Below are positions 35,180-45,078 of a stretch of 62,562 nt of DNA, piece after piece. Under the pieces are notes generated by a model. The model saw only the letters and a list, made by a program, of their open reading frames with translations. It ran no database searches and had not been told where the DNA came from. Numbering within the stretch: position 1 is the stretch's first letter; each line of letters opens with the position of its first letter. The translations under genes and the position numbers were made by a program. Source of the DNA: Candidatus Accumulibacter contiguus (GTDB taxonomy: Bacteria; Pseudomonadota; Gammaproteobacteria; Burkholderiales; Rhodocyclaceae); the NCBI RefSeq assembly GCF_012940005.1, contig NZ_SPMX01000011.1:4-62565 (forward strand), in the 5' to 3' direction.

Positions 35180-36289
35180 CTATTCGGCCTTGTTCGGCAC
35201 CGCAGGACGTGGCCGCAGGGAGTGCAGGCCTTTGTGGGCCAGGTGGCGGAGCAGCAGGGCGGGCGGCATACGCAGCCACTGGTAGCGGAGCAAGCCAAGT
35301 TGCGCGGCAATCCGCCGCGAGAAGGGTGGCTGCCGGTCCGGAATTCTCGGCAGCGTGCAACGGGGAAAGAGCCAGTCCATCCACCGGATGGCCGCTGCTG
35401 GTGGAGCGGCCAATGGCAGAGCATCAGGCACCGCGGTGGCGAGCCACGCGCGGCAGTAGCGCAGGGCATACCACAGGGGTCGCTCAAGATGGTGGCGTGC
35501 AGCGCGTACAGCGAGCGCCTGCCAGTCGCTTTCCGAGTGCAGATGGGTGCGGATCAGGCCGTCGATATCGACCAGATCGCGCAGATTGGCGAACAGTTCG
35601 GAGTCCTGGAAAAGATGAACTGCTGCGTGCAGGATCTGATCCTGCGGATGCAGGACCAGGAATCGTTCCCCCTCGACCACCTGCAGGTCGGCGAAAAGCA
35701 GTGCCGTGTCCGGCTTGAGACGGGCCGTAACCGGCGTGATCGTGTGGTGCAGATCGAGTTCCACCGAATGTCCGGGACGGCGCATCGGGGGCAGTTCGTG
35801 GCTCCATTCGCGGTAGTAGCGCTGGTCGTAGGCATCGATCACCTCACCTGACCAGCCGGCGTCGAGCAGCGCGGCCTCGGCTCGCTTGAGATCGCTGTAG
35901 GCAACCATCAGGTCGACATCGCTCGGCAGACGGCCGCAGGTGATTTCAAGATTCTGCACGATGTAGGCTGCTCCCTTGAGCACGACCACCGGGATCTCGG
36001 CCGGTAGCGCCTTGGCCAGCGCTGCCAGCTCGATGCGCAGGATCTGGATGCGATGCGCCGAATAGGCTGCTGCTGAGCGCAGATGACCCAGCACGCATTC
36101 CGGCAACTGTGGCAGTAATTCAGGGTGCGACTGAATTCGGTACGAGAGCACCCCCAGCAGTCTGGACTGCCGGGCGAGACGAATGATCTTGTCCCAGTCG
36201 GCGAGACCGACACTGCCTGCCTGCCGGGGGTCGATCAGCAAGGCCAGCAGGCCATGCACGCAGGGATCGACACGTTCCAGGCTGATCAT
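35180..36289 (-). CDS. Nucleotidyltransferase-fold protein of the HPr-rel-A-type operon
   Basis: A 369-residue protein of the NTP_transf_5-like family: VVVLKGAAYIVQNLEITCGRLPSDVDLMV contains the Gly-Arg...Ser-Asp-x-Asp motif with Asp124 and Asp126 as probable metal ligands, followed by AEAALLDAGW and the family segment HSVELDLHHTI. Such proteins often sit next to HprK-related kinases and PqqD-like proteins in exopolysaccharide/exosortase-bearing bacteria. The reaction is unknown. Its ATG overlaps the kinase stop by ATGA, so translation is coupled. An upstream in-frame Met would add 16 residues inside the kinase gene. Convergent with rimO, nine bases apart. Confidence 0.8.
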   Translation of the reverse strand: MISLERVDPCVHGLLALLIDPRQAGSVGLADWDKIIRLARQSRLLGVLSYRIQSHPELLPQLPECVLGHLRSAAAYSAHRIQILRIELAALAKALPAEIPVVVLKGAAYIVQNLEITCGRLPSDVDLMVAYSDLKRAEAALLDAGWSGEVIDAYDQRYYREWSHELPPMRRPGHSVELDLHHTITPVTARLKPDTALLFADLQVVEGERFLVLHPQDQILHAAVHLFQDSELFANLRDLVDIDGLIRTHLHSESDWQALAVRAARHHLERPLWYALRYCRAWLATAVPDALPLAAPPAAAIRWMDWLFPRCTLPRIPDRQPPFSRRIAAQLGLLRYQWLRMPPALLLRHLAHKGLHSLRPRPAVPNKAE

Positions 36290-37233
36290 GCCGCTGCCAT
36301 TGCTACGGTCGATTCCGAAAGCATTGCACGCAGGCATTCGATCGCCTCATCCAGCCGGCTGTATTCGAGTTCGTAGGCCGAACAAGCGTCGATGACATCA
36401 GCCACGGCATGGAACGAGATCCGCCCGAGCAGACCGTAGTTGAAGCTGTTGAAAGCCAGGCGGGCAAAAGCTTCCTCGCTGGGCAGACGACGAGTCGTCA
36501 GCGCAGCGCCTTCCCGAAAACGGGGGAAAAGCACCAGACGCGGGCGGGCAGGAAGTCTCCTGGCATCGACGCTGGCCTCATCGGGAGCCAGGTGGACCAC
36601 GTCTCCCTTGCGGGTTCCTCCGTAGACGGGGCCAAGGATCGCTTCGTCGGTATAAGCGCGGATGACGTCGATCGAGCGATTCTTCAGCGCCACCGGCTTG
36701 AGCATTGGCCACAGTTGGCCGGTGCGTGGGCAGAGCACGCCAAACTCGTCGGACAGCAGCCGAAAGCCACGCAGCATCATGGCCGCCGTCAGCGTACTCT
36801 TGCCGGAGCCCGGTGGTGCAGCCATGATCACGCCCCGCTCACCAAGAGCCAGGACACCGGCGTGCAGCAGGACATGCTGGTTGAAGCGTTGTCCAAAACA
36901 CCAGTTGACCCCCCATTCGAAGTGGGGAAGCGCCTGCTCTCTGGGAAAGGGATCGAAGGGCTGAATGCCGTCGATCAGGAAACGGGATTGTGGTCCGAGG
37001 ATGGCCCGCAGGCCCTTTCCGGAACACACTTCGATGTGAAAATCCGCAAAATCGGCTTTTTCAGCCAGGAAAAACGCCCCGTAAACTCGTTGAAAATCTC
37101 GCACGAAAGGCTTGAGGACGGTCCGGACACGGACCAAGGCAGCACCATAATCGAGCGTCACGGATGCTTCTGAAAAACGCTGTGCCAGCAGGCTTGGCGG
37201 CAGGTCTCGAATTCTCGGGTTGGCGGCGATCAT
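36286..37233 (-). CDS. HprK-related kinase A
   Basis: A 315-residue protein with the P-loop APPGSGKST (Gly142 to Thr147) and the preceding GVNWCFGQRFNQHVLLHAGVLALGERGVI, a pattern of HprK-related kinases, followed by GFRLLSDEFGVL, where the Asp is the likely metal/base residue, and RKGDVVHLAP. True HPr kinase regulates sugar transport by phosphorylating HPr; this family lacks the HPr partner and lies with a PqqD-like protein, so it probably phosphorylates another protein or peptide. It overlaps both neighbours by ATGA (PqqD-like gene upstream, nucleotidyltransferase downstream). About 100 residues before the P-loop form a separate N-terminal domain. Confidence 0.85.
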   Translation of the reverse strand: MIAANPRIRDLPPSLLAQRFSEASVTLDYGAALVRVRTVLKPFVRDFQRVYGAFFLAEKADFADFHIEVCSGKGLRAILGPQSRFLIDGIQPFDPFPREQALPHFEWGVNWCFGQRFNQHVLLHAGVLALGERGVIMAAPPGSGKSTLTAAMMLRGFRLLSDEFGVLCPRTGQLWPMLKPVALKNRSIDVIRAYTDEAILGPVYGGTRKGDVVHLAPDEASVDARRLPARPRLVLFPRFREGAALTTRRLPSEEAFARLAFNSFNYGLLGRISFHAVADVIDACSAYELEYSRLDEAIECLRAMLSESTVAMAAA

Positions 37234-37481
37234 CCGCCAAGGATGCCCATCTCCTCAAGAGAACGCAACACTTCTTTCATTTCGGGGGTGTCGATATCCA
37301 CATCCAGCTCATCACGCAGCAACTCGAAGGCCTGCGCTTGCGGTACCGGCCCGTCCTCGCAGATTTCAGCGAGGGCTTCGAAAATGATCGCTGCCGACGG
37401 GGTCAGGATATGGGTCTGCCAACTTTTCGAATCAAAAACGGCACCGCCGTCGCCCAGTCTGCGGTACGAAATCTCAGCCAA
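37230..37481 (-). CDS. PqqD-like peptide chaperone (HPr-rel-A type)
   Basis: An 83-residue protein with the PqqD-fold pattern: YRRLGDGGAVFDSKSWQTHILTPSAAIIFEAL, then a helix and the C-terminal DIDTPEMKEVLRSLEEMGIL. PqqD proteins bind precursor peptides and hand them to modifying enzymes. Placed between the kinase and a small Tat-like protein, it suggests that the small protein, or a part of it, is presented for modification. Its stop overlaps the kinase ATG; the small-protein gene ends 44 bases upstream. Confidence 0.82.
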   Translation of the reverse strand: MAEISYRRLGDGGAVFDSKSWQTHILTPSAAIIFEALAEICEDGPVPQAQAFELLRDELDVDIDTPEMKEVLRSLEEMGILGG

Positions 37482-37525
37482 TCAGGCTGCTCCAGCCTGG
37501 TCAGGACAGGTCATGGATCAGGGAA

Positions 37526-37867
37526 TCAGGGAATCAGAACGTTGTTGCCATCCGCCTGCCGACCCTGACCCTGATAGAAGGAATTCCAGCACGTTCCACC
37601 ATAAACAGGCCCATGCCCAACGTCAGCGATCTGGAACTTCTCCACGCCACCTACAGTTATCCTTTCGCGTACCCAGGCGTCCGGAAAGTCGGTTACGGGA
37701 GGCGGGGCAGGTGGAGTGTGTAGAGCCTGCCCACGAACAACGCACTGGGTAGTGCTGAAGGCAAGGTCTCTAGCTTCGGCATTCAGCGTAAAGATGGCCG
37801 GTGCTGCTGCGGCAGCTTTCAGCAGGCGTCGGCGCTGCTGGGTTCGTTCTGATGGAGTCGTTGACAT
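37526..37867 (-). CDS. Small Tat-signal-like protein; candidate substrate of the adjacent kinase system
   Basis: A 113-residue protein of no family I know. It begins with TQQRRRLLKAAAAAPAIFTLNAEA, a twin-arginine-like signal (RRRLLK then a short Ala-rich hydrophobic stretch). The mature part, about 80 residues, has two cysteines (TTQCVVRG and GGTCWNSF), a PPAPPPV stretch, and ends GQGRQADGNNVLIP. It is first in the minus-strand operon with PqqD-like, kinase and nucleotidyltransferase genes, and has AAGGA before its ATG. An exported cofolded or modified protein is plausible; the role as substrate is inference from position only. Confidence 0.65.
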   Translation of the reverse strand: MSTTPSERTQQRRRLLKAAAAAPAIFTLNAEARDLAFSTTQCVVRGQALHTPPAPPPVTDFPDAWVRERITVGGVEKFQIADVGHGPVYGGTCWNSFYQGQGRQADGNNVLIP

Positions 37868-38230
37868 GTGTTTTCCTTGAGATCGATTTCTGCCTGAGCA
37901 ACATATTCTAGCTTTCGTTGCGCGGAACGTTTGCGGACTGCATCACGTTACGTATCACAGAAGCAGAAGAACCGCCGTCGTGCCACTGAACGTCCGTCGC
38001 TGAATCACGCCTAGCTAATGTATTAGCAAATTATGTACCAGGATTCAGATGATAAGAAAAACGGGGTTTAAATCATTGAATTGCAGTTTTTCTCCGAGAT
38101 CTCGGAGGCGTCGTCAAGGTTTGGGTGTAAAAAAAAACCGACAGTTCCCGCTCTGCCGTGCTTCCCGATGGTTGCCGTTTCGCTGGCACTACCGAGTCTT
38201 TCGCCTTGCTCATCCCCTCCTGTTGATCCG
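37868..38230. other. Intergenic region upstream of the HPr-rel-A-type operon
   Basis: This 363-base AT-richer gap (relative to the surroundings) holds the leftward promoter of the Tat-like gene; glnD also reads leftward, ending at the right edge. A TAGAAT lies about 45 bases upstream of the ATG but lacks a good -35. It includes the palindrome described separately. No gene is visible. Confidence 0.5.
38014..38027. promoter_or_regulatory. Palindrome GCTAAT-GT-ATTAGC, possible operator
   Basis: A perfect six-base inverted repeat around GT, about 150 bases before the Tat-like gene. It may bind a dimeric regulator, but a single palindrome of this size can also occur by chance. Confidence 0.3.
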
Positions 38231-40813
38231 TCAGAGTTTCAGGCGCTCCAGCAACTCGGTTTCCAGCCTGATGCGGCTGGCCGTGTCGCGGAGGTCTCCG
38301 CCGCTGATCAGGAAAGTGTCTTCGACACGTTCGCCGAGCGTCGAGATCTTTGCCGTATGCAGATTAGCACAATGCGCGGCCAAAGTCATGGCGATGGTGT
38401 ACAGGAGGCCCGGGCGATCAGCCGCGCTCACTGAAAGCACATAGTGCGAGCCTTTTTCGTCCGGCTCGATGGTGACCAGCGGCTGAATAGGGAAGTGTCT
38501 GACCTGTCGTGAGAGGCGCCCGCTGCCGGGTGCCTCGGGCGGACTCTGGCGGTTGAGACGCGCCGTCAACTCGTGTTCGATGTAGCTGATCATCGCGCGC
38601 TCACTGCCGCGATCACTGAGGTCGAGCAGCATGAAGCTGTCCAGCGCGTAGCCGTGACGGGTGGTGTGGATCTTGGCGTCGACGATGGTGTAGCCGGCAC
38701 GACTGAAAAAACCGACGAGGCGCGCGAACAGATCGCGCTGATCCTTCGTATAGATCAACACCTCGAGCCCTTCGCCCTGCGGGTTCACCCGTGCTTTGAC
38801 CACCGGCTGCTCGACGCGGGTCCGATAGTGCAGGGCGCGCGTGTGCCAGGCGATTTCTTCCGCGGAATGGCGCAGGAAATACACCGTGTCGAGTTGCTTC
38901 CACAGGCGTTGGTGCACCGCGTCGGGAAGCGCGAAGTAGCGCAGCAGGCGCAGGGCTTCCTGCTGGCGTTCCTCGATCAGGCCCTGCCGGACCGGTACCT
39001 GGCCGCCGGCCAGCAGGGTGCGACAGGTGCTTCGGAAAAGCTGTTCGAGTAGCTGTCCTTTCCAGGTATTCCAGACCTTCGGACTGGTGCCGCGAATGTC
39101 GGCGACGGTGAACAGGTAGAGTGCGATCAGGTGGCGCTCGTCCTTGACCATCCTGGCAAAGGAGCCGAGGACGTCCGGGTCGGTGAAGTCCTGCTTCTGC
39201 GCGACCATGGACATCAGCAGATGCTGTCGAACCAGCCAGACGATCAATTGACTGTCCTCGGCAGCGATGCCGTGCTCGGCGCAGAACTCGGCGGCATCCA
39301 CGGCACCGAGTTCCGAGTGATCGCCGCCGCGTCCCTTGCCGATGTCGTGGAACAGCGCCGCCACGTAGAGCACCCAGCAACGGGGAAAATCGCTGATCAA
39401 CTCGCTGCACAGTGGATATTCATGCGCGAATTCGTCGGCGAGAAAGCGGCGCAGGTTGCGCAGGACCTGCAGGGTGTGCTGATCGACGGTATAGACATGG
39501 AACAGGTCGTGCTGCATCTGGCCGACGATCTTGCCGAAGTTGGGTAGATAGCGCCCGAGAATTCCGAACTGGTTCATCCGTCGCAGTTCATGCAGCACGC
39601 CGCGCGGCTGTTTGAGGATTTCCAGGAAAGCGGCGCGATTGCCGGGGTCACGGCGAAAATCCACGTCGATCCGGGTCCGGGCATGCCACAAGGCGCGCAA
39701 GGTGCGCGCCGTCATTCCCTGCAGATCGGAGTGCTTCTGCATCAACAGGAAAGCTTCGAGCATGGCCCCGGGACACTCGTTGAAGACTTCTTCTCCGACC
39801 ACATCCAGCAGATCGTGCCGGTTCTGGAAGCGTTCATTGATCGGCAGTGGCAACTGCTCAGGCGGCGGCGATATCGCAGCACCGATGTTCAGCAGCAGGA
39901 TCGTGTTGATCTGTGTGACTTCCTTTGCCGTCCGGTAGTAGCCCTGCATCAGCCGTTCACTGGCCCGGCGGGTGCTGGTGGGCGCGAATCCCATCTGTTC
40001 GGCGAGCGCCGTCTGGTAGTCGAACAGCAGGCGATCTTCGCGCCGGCCGACATGCAGGTGCAGGCGCGTACGCAGGCGCTGCAGAAAAGCAACACAGCGC
40101 TGCAGCTGGAGTTGTTCTTCCGGGGTGATGAAGCCGTGCTGCGCGAGATCTTCCCAGGAGTCACCGTAGCCGGCCGCGCGGGCAATCCACAGGATCGTCT
40201 GCAGATCGCGCAGCCCACCGGGAGCTTCCTTGCAGTTGGGTTCCAGGCTGTAGGGTGAATCCTGGAAGCGGCGGTGACGCTCTTCCTGTTCCATCCGTTT
40301 GGCTTCGAAGAAGGCTCGCGGATCCAGGTTTCCCTTGAGTTCGATACAGGCTTCCTGGAACAGTTCGCTATTCCCGGCCAGCAGGCGTGCTTCGAGCAAT
40401 GCGGTCTGAATCGTCAGGTCGGCGGCGGCAGTGTGCGTACACTCTTCGACGGTACGCACACTGGGGGCGATATCCAGACCGATGTCGTAAAACAGCGCGA
40501 CCGCGCGCTCGAGTCGAGCGGTCAATACCTGGTCGGGCGTTTGTGGCAGAAGGAGCAGGATGTCCACGTCGGAGGCCGGATAGAGTTCGCCGCGCCCGTA
40601 ACCACCGACCGCGACCAAAGCCAGGGAAACCGGCAACGCCAGTGCTTGCCACAGGTCGCAGAGGACCTCGTCGACCAACTGGCAACGCTCGCGCAACAGG
40701 CGTGCCGCGTCACCTTCGCCGGGATGGCGCTCGCGGAGCATCGACTGGCCAGCCTGCAAACGCGACCTGCAGCCAGCGACGAGCGCCGAACGATCGAAGG
40801 TGTCGGTGTTCAT
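38231..40813 (-). CDS. glnD: PII uridylyltransferase/uridylyl-removing enzyme
   Basis: An 860-residue GlnD, which adds UMP to PII (GlnB Tyr51 here) when glutamine is low and removes it when high. The N-terminal nucleotidyltransferase domain has [21 protein letters not shown]; a central HD domain contains [17 protein letters not shown]; two C-terminal ACT domains begin near [22 protein letters not shown] and [21 protein letters not shown]. The start is the ATG at 40813, giving [12 protein letters not shown]; the longer frame runs into the map gene. Map lies five bases upstream on the same strand, so the two are one transcript. Confidence 0.96.
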   Translation of the reverse strand: MNTDTFDRSALVAGCRSRLQAGQSMLRERHPGEGDAARLLRERCQLVDEVLCDLWQALALPVSLALVAVGGYGRGELYPASDVDILLLLPQTPDQVLTARLERAVALFYDIGLDIAPSVRTVEECTHTAAADLTIQTALLEARLLAGNSELFQEACIELKGNLDPRAFFEAKRMEQEERHRRFQDSPYSLEPNCKEAPGGLRDLQTILWIARAAGYGDSWEDLAQHGFITPEEQLQLQRCVAFLQRLRTRLHLHVGRREDRLLFDYQTALAEQMGFAPTSTRRASERLMQGYYRTAKEVTQINTILLLNIGAAISPPPEQLPLPINERFQNRHDLLDVVGEEVFNECPGAMLEAFLLMQKHSDLQGMTARTLRALWHARTRIDVDFRRDPGNRAAFLEILKQPRGVLHELRRMNQFGILGRYLPNFGKIVGQMQHDLFHVYTVDQHTLQVLRNLRRFLADEFAHEYPLCSELISDFPRCWVLYVAALFHDIGKGRGGDHSELGAVDAAEFCAEHGIAAEDSQLIVWLVRQHLLMSMVAQKQDFTDPDVLGSFARMVKDERHLIALYLFTVADIRGTSPKVWNTWKGQLLEQLFRSTCRTLLAGGQVPVRQGLIEERQQEALRLLRYFALPDAVHQRLWKQLDTVYFLRHSAEEIAWHTRALHYRTRVEQPVVKARVNPQGEGLEVLIYTKDQRDLFARLVGFFSRAGYTIVDAKIHTTRHGYALDSFMLLDLSDRGSERAMISYIEHELTARLNRQSPPEAPGSGRLSRQVRHFPIQPLVTIEPDEKGSHYVLSVSAADRPGLLYTIAMTLAAHCANLHTAKISTLGERVEDTFLISGGDLRDTASRIRLETELLERLKL

Positions 40814-40818
40814 GGCAA

Positions 40819-41619
40819 CTACCTGATCCAGTCTGGCTGCGAAGGAGTAGCCTCCGACACGGTGAGGACTTCGTAGCCGGTGTCGGTAACCAGAATGGTG
40901 TGCTCCCATTGCGCGGACAAGCTGTGATCCTTGGTGACGATCGTCCAGCCGTCGGCCATGCTTCGAATCGCCGCCTTGCCGGCGTTGATCATTGGTTCAA
41001 TGGTGAACACCATGCCGGCTTCGAGCCGGATGCCGGTGTGCGGCCGTCCATAGTGAAGCACCTGGGGTTCTTCGTGAAACCTGGCACCGATACCATGGCC
41101 GCAGAACTCGCGGACCACTGAATAGCCGGATTTCTCGGCATATTGCTGAATCGCGTGACCGATGTCACCGAGGTGCGCGCCGGCCCGGACCTGCACAATG
41201 CCCAGCCAGAGGCACTCGAAGGTGACCTCGCACAGCCGTCGTGCCTGCACGGAGGTCTCACCGACCTGAAACATGCGGCTGCTGTCGCCATGGTAGCCGT
41301 CGCTGATCACGGTCACATCGATGTTGACGATGTCGCCATTCTTCAACTGCCGATCACCGGGGACACCATGGCAGACCTGGTGATTGATCGAGGTGCAAAT
41401 CGACTTCGGATAAGGCTTGTAGCCGGGTGGAGCATAGTTGAGCGGCGCTGGAATGCAGCCTTGAACATTCACGATGTAATCATGGCAGAGTCGATCCAGT
41501 TCGCCCGTGCTGACTCCCGATTTCACATGCGGAGTGATGTAGTCGAGCACCTCTGCTGTCAGGCGACCAGCGACGCGCATCTTTTCGATTTCTTGAGAGG
41601 TCTTCTGAGTAATGCTCAT
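40819..41619 (-). CDS. map: Methionine aminopeptidase, type I
   Basis: A 266-residue enzyme that removes the initiator methionine from new proteins. The five metal ligands are present: Asp in [20 protein letters not shown] (two), His in [15 protein letters not shown], Glu in FTIEPMIN and the last Glu near WEHTILVT. It has the type I length and the [19 protein letters not shown]-terminus. Upstream of glnD and divergent from rpsB, an arrangement conserved in betaproteobacteria. Confidence 0.96.
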   Translation of the reverse strand: MSITQKTSQEIEKMRVAGRLTAEVLDYITPHVKSGVSTGELDRLCHDYIVNVQGCIPAPLNYAPPGYKPYPKSICTSINHQVCHGVPGDRQLKNGDIVNIDVTVISDGYHGDSSRMFQVGETSVQARRLCEVTFECLWLGIVQVRAGAHLGDIGHAIQQYAEKSGYSVVREFCGHGIGARFHEEPQVLHYGRPHTGIRLEAGMVFTIEPMINAGKAAIRSMADGWTIVTKDHSLSAQWEHTILVTDTGYEVLTVSEATPSQPDWIR

Positions 41620-41760
41620 GCGTGGAGGCCAGTGCCAGTTGAGGAGGAACGAAGGATAAAGGAAGCAGGGAGCTTAGGCAATTTGACGAGTGCTCAATCG
41701 GTTATCACCCGGGAAGGAGGATTGCGCTTGCACGATGGTTCCTGAATCCTGTTCCCCGAA

Positions 41761-41790
41761 TTGAAATTCGATGGCTCTTGATGATACTAT
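41761..41790 (+). promoter_or_regulatory. Candidate sigma-70 promoter of rpsB-tsf
   Basis: TTGAAA at 41761-41766 and TACTAT at 41785-41790 with an 18-base spacer, about 170 bases before rpsB. The long leader that follows fits S2-mediated autoregulation of rpsB known in other bacteria; I did not identify the S2-binding structure itself. The rest of the 343-base map-rpsB gap has no gene. Confidence 0.5.
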
Positions 41791-41962
41791 CGCCGACTTT
41801 TGCTGACCCGTGTCAGCGAAACAGCAGAACGCGCCTTCGTGGTGCGTCGGGCGTACCGAGGAGGTCCGTCCAACTACGCACATTCGCCTGTTCAAGGGTG
41901 CCTGCCGAAATGGCGGGCTGTAGGTGGGCGGATGGTGGTCTAACCCTGATATTGAGGAACGT

Positions 41963-42700
41963 ATGTCTACAACAATGCGACAGATGCTTGAGGCCGGTGT
42001 TCATTTCGGCCATCAGACGCGGTTCTGGAATCCCAAGATGGCGCCCTATATCTTTGGCGCCCGCAGCAAGATTCACATCGTCAACCTGGAAAAGACGCTG
42101 GCCAAGTATAATGAAGCGATGACCTTCGTTCGCCGGCTGTCTGCCAACAAGGGTACCATCCTGTTTGTCGGAACCAAGCGGCAGGCGCGCGAAATCATGG
42201 CCGAGGAAGCGTCGCGCTGCGCCTCTCCGTTTGTCGATCAGCGTTGGCTGGGTGGCATGCTGACCAACTTCAAGACCATCAAGCAGTCGCTCAAGCGCCT
42301 CAAGGAGATGGAAGCCATGTGTGAAGATGGCTCCCTCGACCGCCTCGGCAAGAAAGAGGCGCTGATGCTCACGCGCGAACTCGACAAGATGCACAAGTCG
42401 ATCGGTGGCATCAAGGACATGGGTTCGCTGCCTGATGCCCTCTTTGTGATTGACGTCGGTTACCACAAGATTGCCATCACCGAAGCGAACAAGCTGGGGA
42501 TTCCGATCGTTGCCGTGGTGGATACCAACCATTCTCCGGAGGGCATCGATTATGTCATTCCGGGTAACGACGATTCTTCGCGCGCCATCCGTCTCTATGC
42601 TCGCGGCGTTGCTGATGCGGTTCTCGAGGGACGCAGCCAGTTCGTCGAGGAAATCCTCGATGCTGTATCGGGCGACGAGTTTATCGAAGAAGACGACTGA
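41963..42700 (+). CDS. rpsB: 30S ribosomal protein S2
   Basis: A 245-residue S2 with the start [32 protein letters not shown], then [22 protein letters not shown] and the C-terminal [24 protein letters not shown]. It binds the small ribosomal subunit late in assembly. I start at the ATG at 41963, which gives the classical N-terminus; an upstream frame is not conserved. It leads the long plus-strand operon. Confidence 0.98.
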   Translation: MSTTMRQMLEAGVHFGHQTRFWNPKMAPYIFGARSKIHIVNLEKTLAKYNEAMTFVRRLSANKGTILFVGTKRQAREIMAEEASRCASPFVDQRWLGGMLTNFKTIKQSLKRLKEMEAMCEDGSLDRLGKKEALMLTRELDKMHKSIGGIKDMGSLPDALFVIDVGYHKIAITEANKLGIPIVAVVDTNHSPEGIDYVIPGNDDSSRAIRLYARGVADAVLEGRSQFVEEILDAVSGDEFIEEDD

Positions 42701-42717
42701 TCGTCGGTTGTACCGCG

Positions 42718-42756
42718 CTGGCCGTGCGGCTGGACCTGCCCGCGGCCGGTTTGTTT
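42718..42756 (+). terminator. Possible attenuator between rpsB and tsf
   Basis: GGCCG-containing arms (GGCCGTGCGG and CCCGCGGCC, imperfect) precede GGTTTGTTTTTCC. Similar partial terminators between rpsB and tsf are known. It probably reduces rather than stops transcription. Confidence 0.35.
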
Positions 42757-42820
42757 TTCCTGAACGTATCGATTGAGCCACGGCCGGCAATTCTGGCCGT
42801 GTCAGCAAGTGGAGACTGAA

Positions 42821-43717
42821 ATGGCGGAAATTACCGCAAGTATGGTGAAAGAGCTGCGCGAAAGAACGGACGCGCCGATGATGGAGTGCAAGCGGGCGCT
42901 GACGGAGGCCGCCGGCGACCTCGGCAAGGCCGAAGAGATCCTGCGCGTGAAACTCGGTTCCAAGGCCAGCAAGGCGGCCAGCCGGATTACCGCCGAGGGG
43001 GTCGTGGCAATCCACAGATCGAGCGACGACAAGCTTGGCGCGATGATCGAGATCAACTGCGAAACCGACTTCGTCGGCAAGAACGACGACTTTCTGAAAT
43101 TGGCCAGAGATTGCGCGGCGCTGGTTGCCGAGCATGACCCGGCGGATGTGGCTGCCTTGTCCACGCTGCCGATGGGCGAGGGCAGTGTCGAATCGACGCG
43201 TACTGCGCTGGTGGGCAAGATCGGCGAGAACATGTCGATCCGCCGCTTCGTGCGCATTGAAGCCAGGGGCAAGCTCGCTTCCTATGTCCATGGCGGCGCC
43301 AAGATCGGCGTCCTCGTCGATTACCAGGGGGGTGACGATCAACTGGGCAAGGATCTGGCCATGCATATTGCCGCTGCCAAACCGAAAGCGCTGGATTCAT
43401 CAGGTGTTGCCGTGGATCTGATCGAGAGCGAACGCCGGATTGCCATCGAGAAAGCCCGCGAAGCCGGCAAGCCGGAAGCCTTGATCGAAAAGATCGCCGA
43501 AGGCTCGATTCAGAAGTTCCTGAGTGAAGTGACGCTGCTCGGTCAGGTGTTTGTCAAGGCCGAAGATGGCAAGCAAACCATCGCTCAGTTGCTCCAGGCC
43601 AAGGGCGCTTCGGTTGCCGGATTCACGCTGTTCGTGGTGGGTGAGGGCATTGCCAAGCGAACCAACGACTTCGCTGCCGAGGTGGCCGCACAGGCTGCCG
43701 CGGCCGCGCAGAAGTAA
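42821..43717 (+). CDS. tsf: Elongation factor Ts
   Basis: A 298-residue nucleotide-exchange factor for EF-Tu. The N-terminal [30 protein letters not shown], the TDF motif region [13 protein letters not shown] and the coiled-coil-bearing C-terminal part are all present. It follows rpsB by 120 bases and precedes pyrH by 43, the usual order. Confidence 0.97.
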   Translation: MAEITASMVKELRERTDAPMMECKRALTEAAGDLGKAEEILRVKLGSKASKAASRITAEGVVAIHRSSDDKLGAMIEINCETDFVGKNDDFLKLARDCAALVAEHDPADVAALSTLPMGEGSVESTRTALVGKIGENMSIRRFVRIEARGKLASYVHGGAKIGVLVDYQGGDDQLGKDLAMHIAAAKPKALDSSGVAVDLIESERRIAIEKAREAGKPEALIEKIAEGSIQKFLSEVTLLGQVFVKAEDGKQTIAQLLQAKGASVAGFTLFVVGEGIAKRTNDFAAEVAAQAAAAAQK

Positions 43718-43760
43718 GCATAGCCCGTCAATCGACCAGACCTGCAGGAGTCAGACGCCG

Positions 43761-44483
43761 ATGTCCGCAACCTCGCCATGCTACAAACGTATCCTGCTCA
43801 AGCTCTCGGGCGAGGCATTGATGGGTGGTGATGCTTACGGCATCAACCGGCAGACGATCTCGGCAATCGTTGCGGAAATCAAGGGAGTTGTCGATCTGGG
43901 TGTGCAGGTCGGCGTGGTGATCGGCGGTGGCAATATCTTTCGTGGGGTGGCGCCTGCTGCCAGGGGAATGGACCGCGCTCAGGCAGACTACATGGGCATG
44001 CTGGCGACGGTGATGAACGGCCTCGCGCTGCACGATGCCATGCGGGCTGCCGGCATGGTTTCGCGGGTGCAGTCGGCGCTGAACATCGAGCAGGTGGTGG
44101 AGCCGTACATTCGTGCCAAGGCGATTCGTTACCTGGAGCAGGGGCGGACGGTGATCTTTTCCGGGGGTACCGGCAATCCGTTCTTTACTACCGACACGGC
44201 CGCGGCCTTGCGCGGGGCAGAGATCGGCGCCGAAATCGTGCTCAAGGCGACCAAGGTCGACGGCATCTACTCCGCCGACCCCAACAAGGATCCACAGGCG
44301 ACCCGTTATGATCGGATCAGCTTCGACGACGCGATCGCACAAAATCTCGCGGTCATGGATGCCACTGCTTTTGCGCTGTGCCGCGACCAGAAGCTGCCGA
44401 TCAACGTCTTCTCGATATTCAAGCAGGGTGCGCTGAAGCGGGTTACGATGGGCGAGAAAGAGGGTACCCTGGTCTATTGCTGA
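43761..44483 (+). CDS. pyrH: UMP kinase
   Basis: A 240-residue bacterial-type UMP kinase: [15 protein letters not shown] at the N-terminus, [12 protein letters not shown], the [17 protein letters not shown] loop and the C-terminal [10 protein letters not shown]. It makes UDP from UMP and ATP in pyrimidine synthesis and is allosterically tuned by GTP and UTP in other bacteria. The ATG at 43761 is preceded by GCAGGAG. The frr start lies 11 bases downstream. Confidence 0.97.
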   Translation: MSATSPCYKRILLKLSGEALMGGDAYGINRQTISAIVAEIKGVVDLGVQVGVVIGGGNIFRGVAPAARGMDRAQADYMGMLATVMNGLALHDAMRAAGMVSRVQSALNIEQVVEPYIRAKAIRYLEQGRTVIFSGGTGNPFFTTDTAAALRGAEIGAEIVLKATKVDGIYSADPNKDPQATRYDRISFDDAIAQNLAVMDATAFALCRDQKLPINVFSIFKQGALKRVTMGEKEGTLVYC

Positions 44484-44494
44484 GGGAGATTGAG

Positions 44495-45056
44495 ATGTCC
44501 ATAGCAGAAGTAAAAAAAAACCGCTGAACACAAGATGCAGAGGTCACTTGAGACACTCAAGACCGATCTGGCGAAAGTACGGACGGGGCGGGCCCACACC
44601 GGCCTGCTCGACCATGTGCAGGTCGAGTACTACGGGTCGCTGGTGCCAATCAACACGGTTGCCAATGTGACCTTGCTCGACGCCCGTACGCTCGGTGTCC
44701 AGGCCTGGGAAAAGGGCATGGCGGCAAAAGTCGAGAAAGCCATTCGTGACAGTGACCTGGGCCTGAATCCAGCCGCCCAGGGGGATCTGATCCGTGTGCC
44801 GATGCCGGCATTGACCGAGGAGAGGCGCCGTGATCTGATCAAGGTGGTGAAGGGTGAGGGGGAAGGCGCCAAGGTTGCGGTGCGTAATTTGCGGCGCGAC
44901 GCCATCGCGACGCTGAAGGAAATGCTCAAGAACAAGGAATGCTCGGAGGATGAGGAGCATCGTGCCCAGGATGAAATCCAGAAGCTCACGGATCGCTATG
45001 TGGCGGAAATCGACAAGCAACTCAGCCACAAGGAAACCGAGTTGATGGCCATCTAG
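44495..45056 (+). CDS. frr: Ribosome recycling factor, frameshifted at an A9 run
   Basis: From the ATG at 44495 the frame reads [10 protein letters not shown] and then stops. Removing one A from the run of nine at 44512-44520 gives [25 protein letters not shown] and joins the downstream frame, which is a complete RRF ([21 protein letters not shown], then the C-terminal ELMAI), about 186 residues in all. RRF is essential, so either the extra A is a sequence error or polymerase or ribosome slippage on A9 restores the frame. All other residues look intact. It lies in the usual place after pyrH. Confidence 0.9.
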
Positions 45057-45078
45057 CAATTGCCGACGAGTGAAATAC

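Noticed and set aside
37970-37990. GTGCCA on the plus strand upstream of the Tat-like gene as a possible sigma-54 site
   Set aside because: The required GC at -12 on the minus strand is absent at the right spacing.
41813-43366. 517-codon minus-strand frame
   Set aside because: Antisense to rpsB and tsf, both certain genes.
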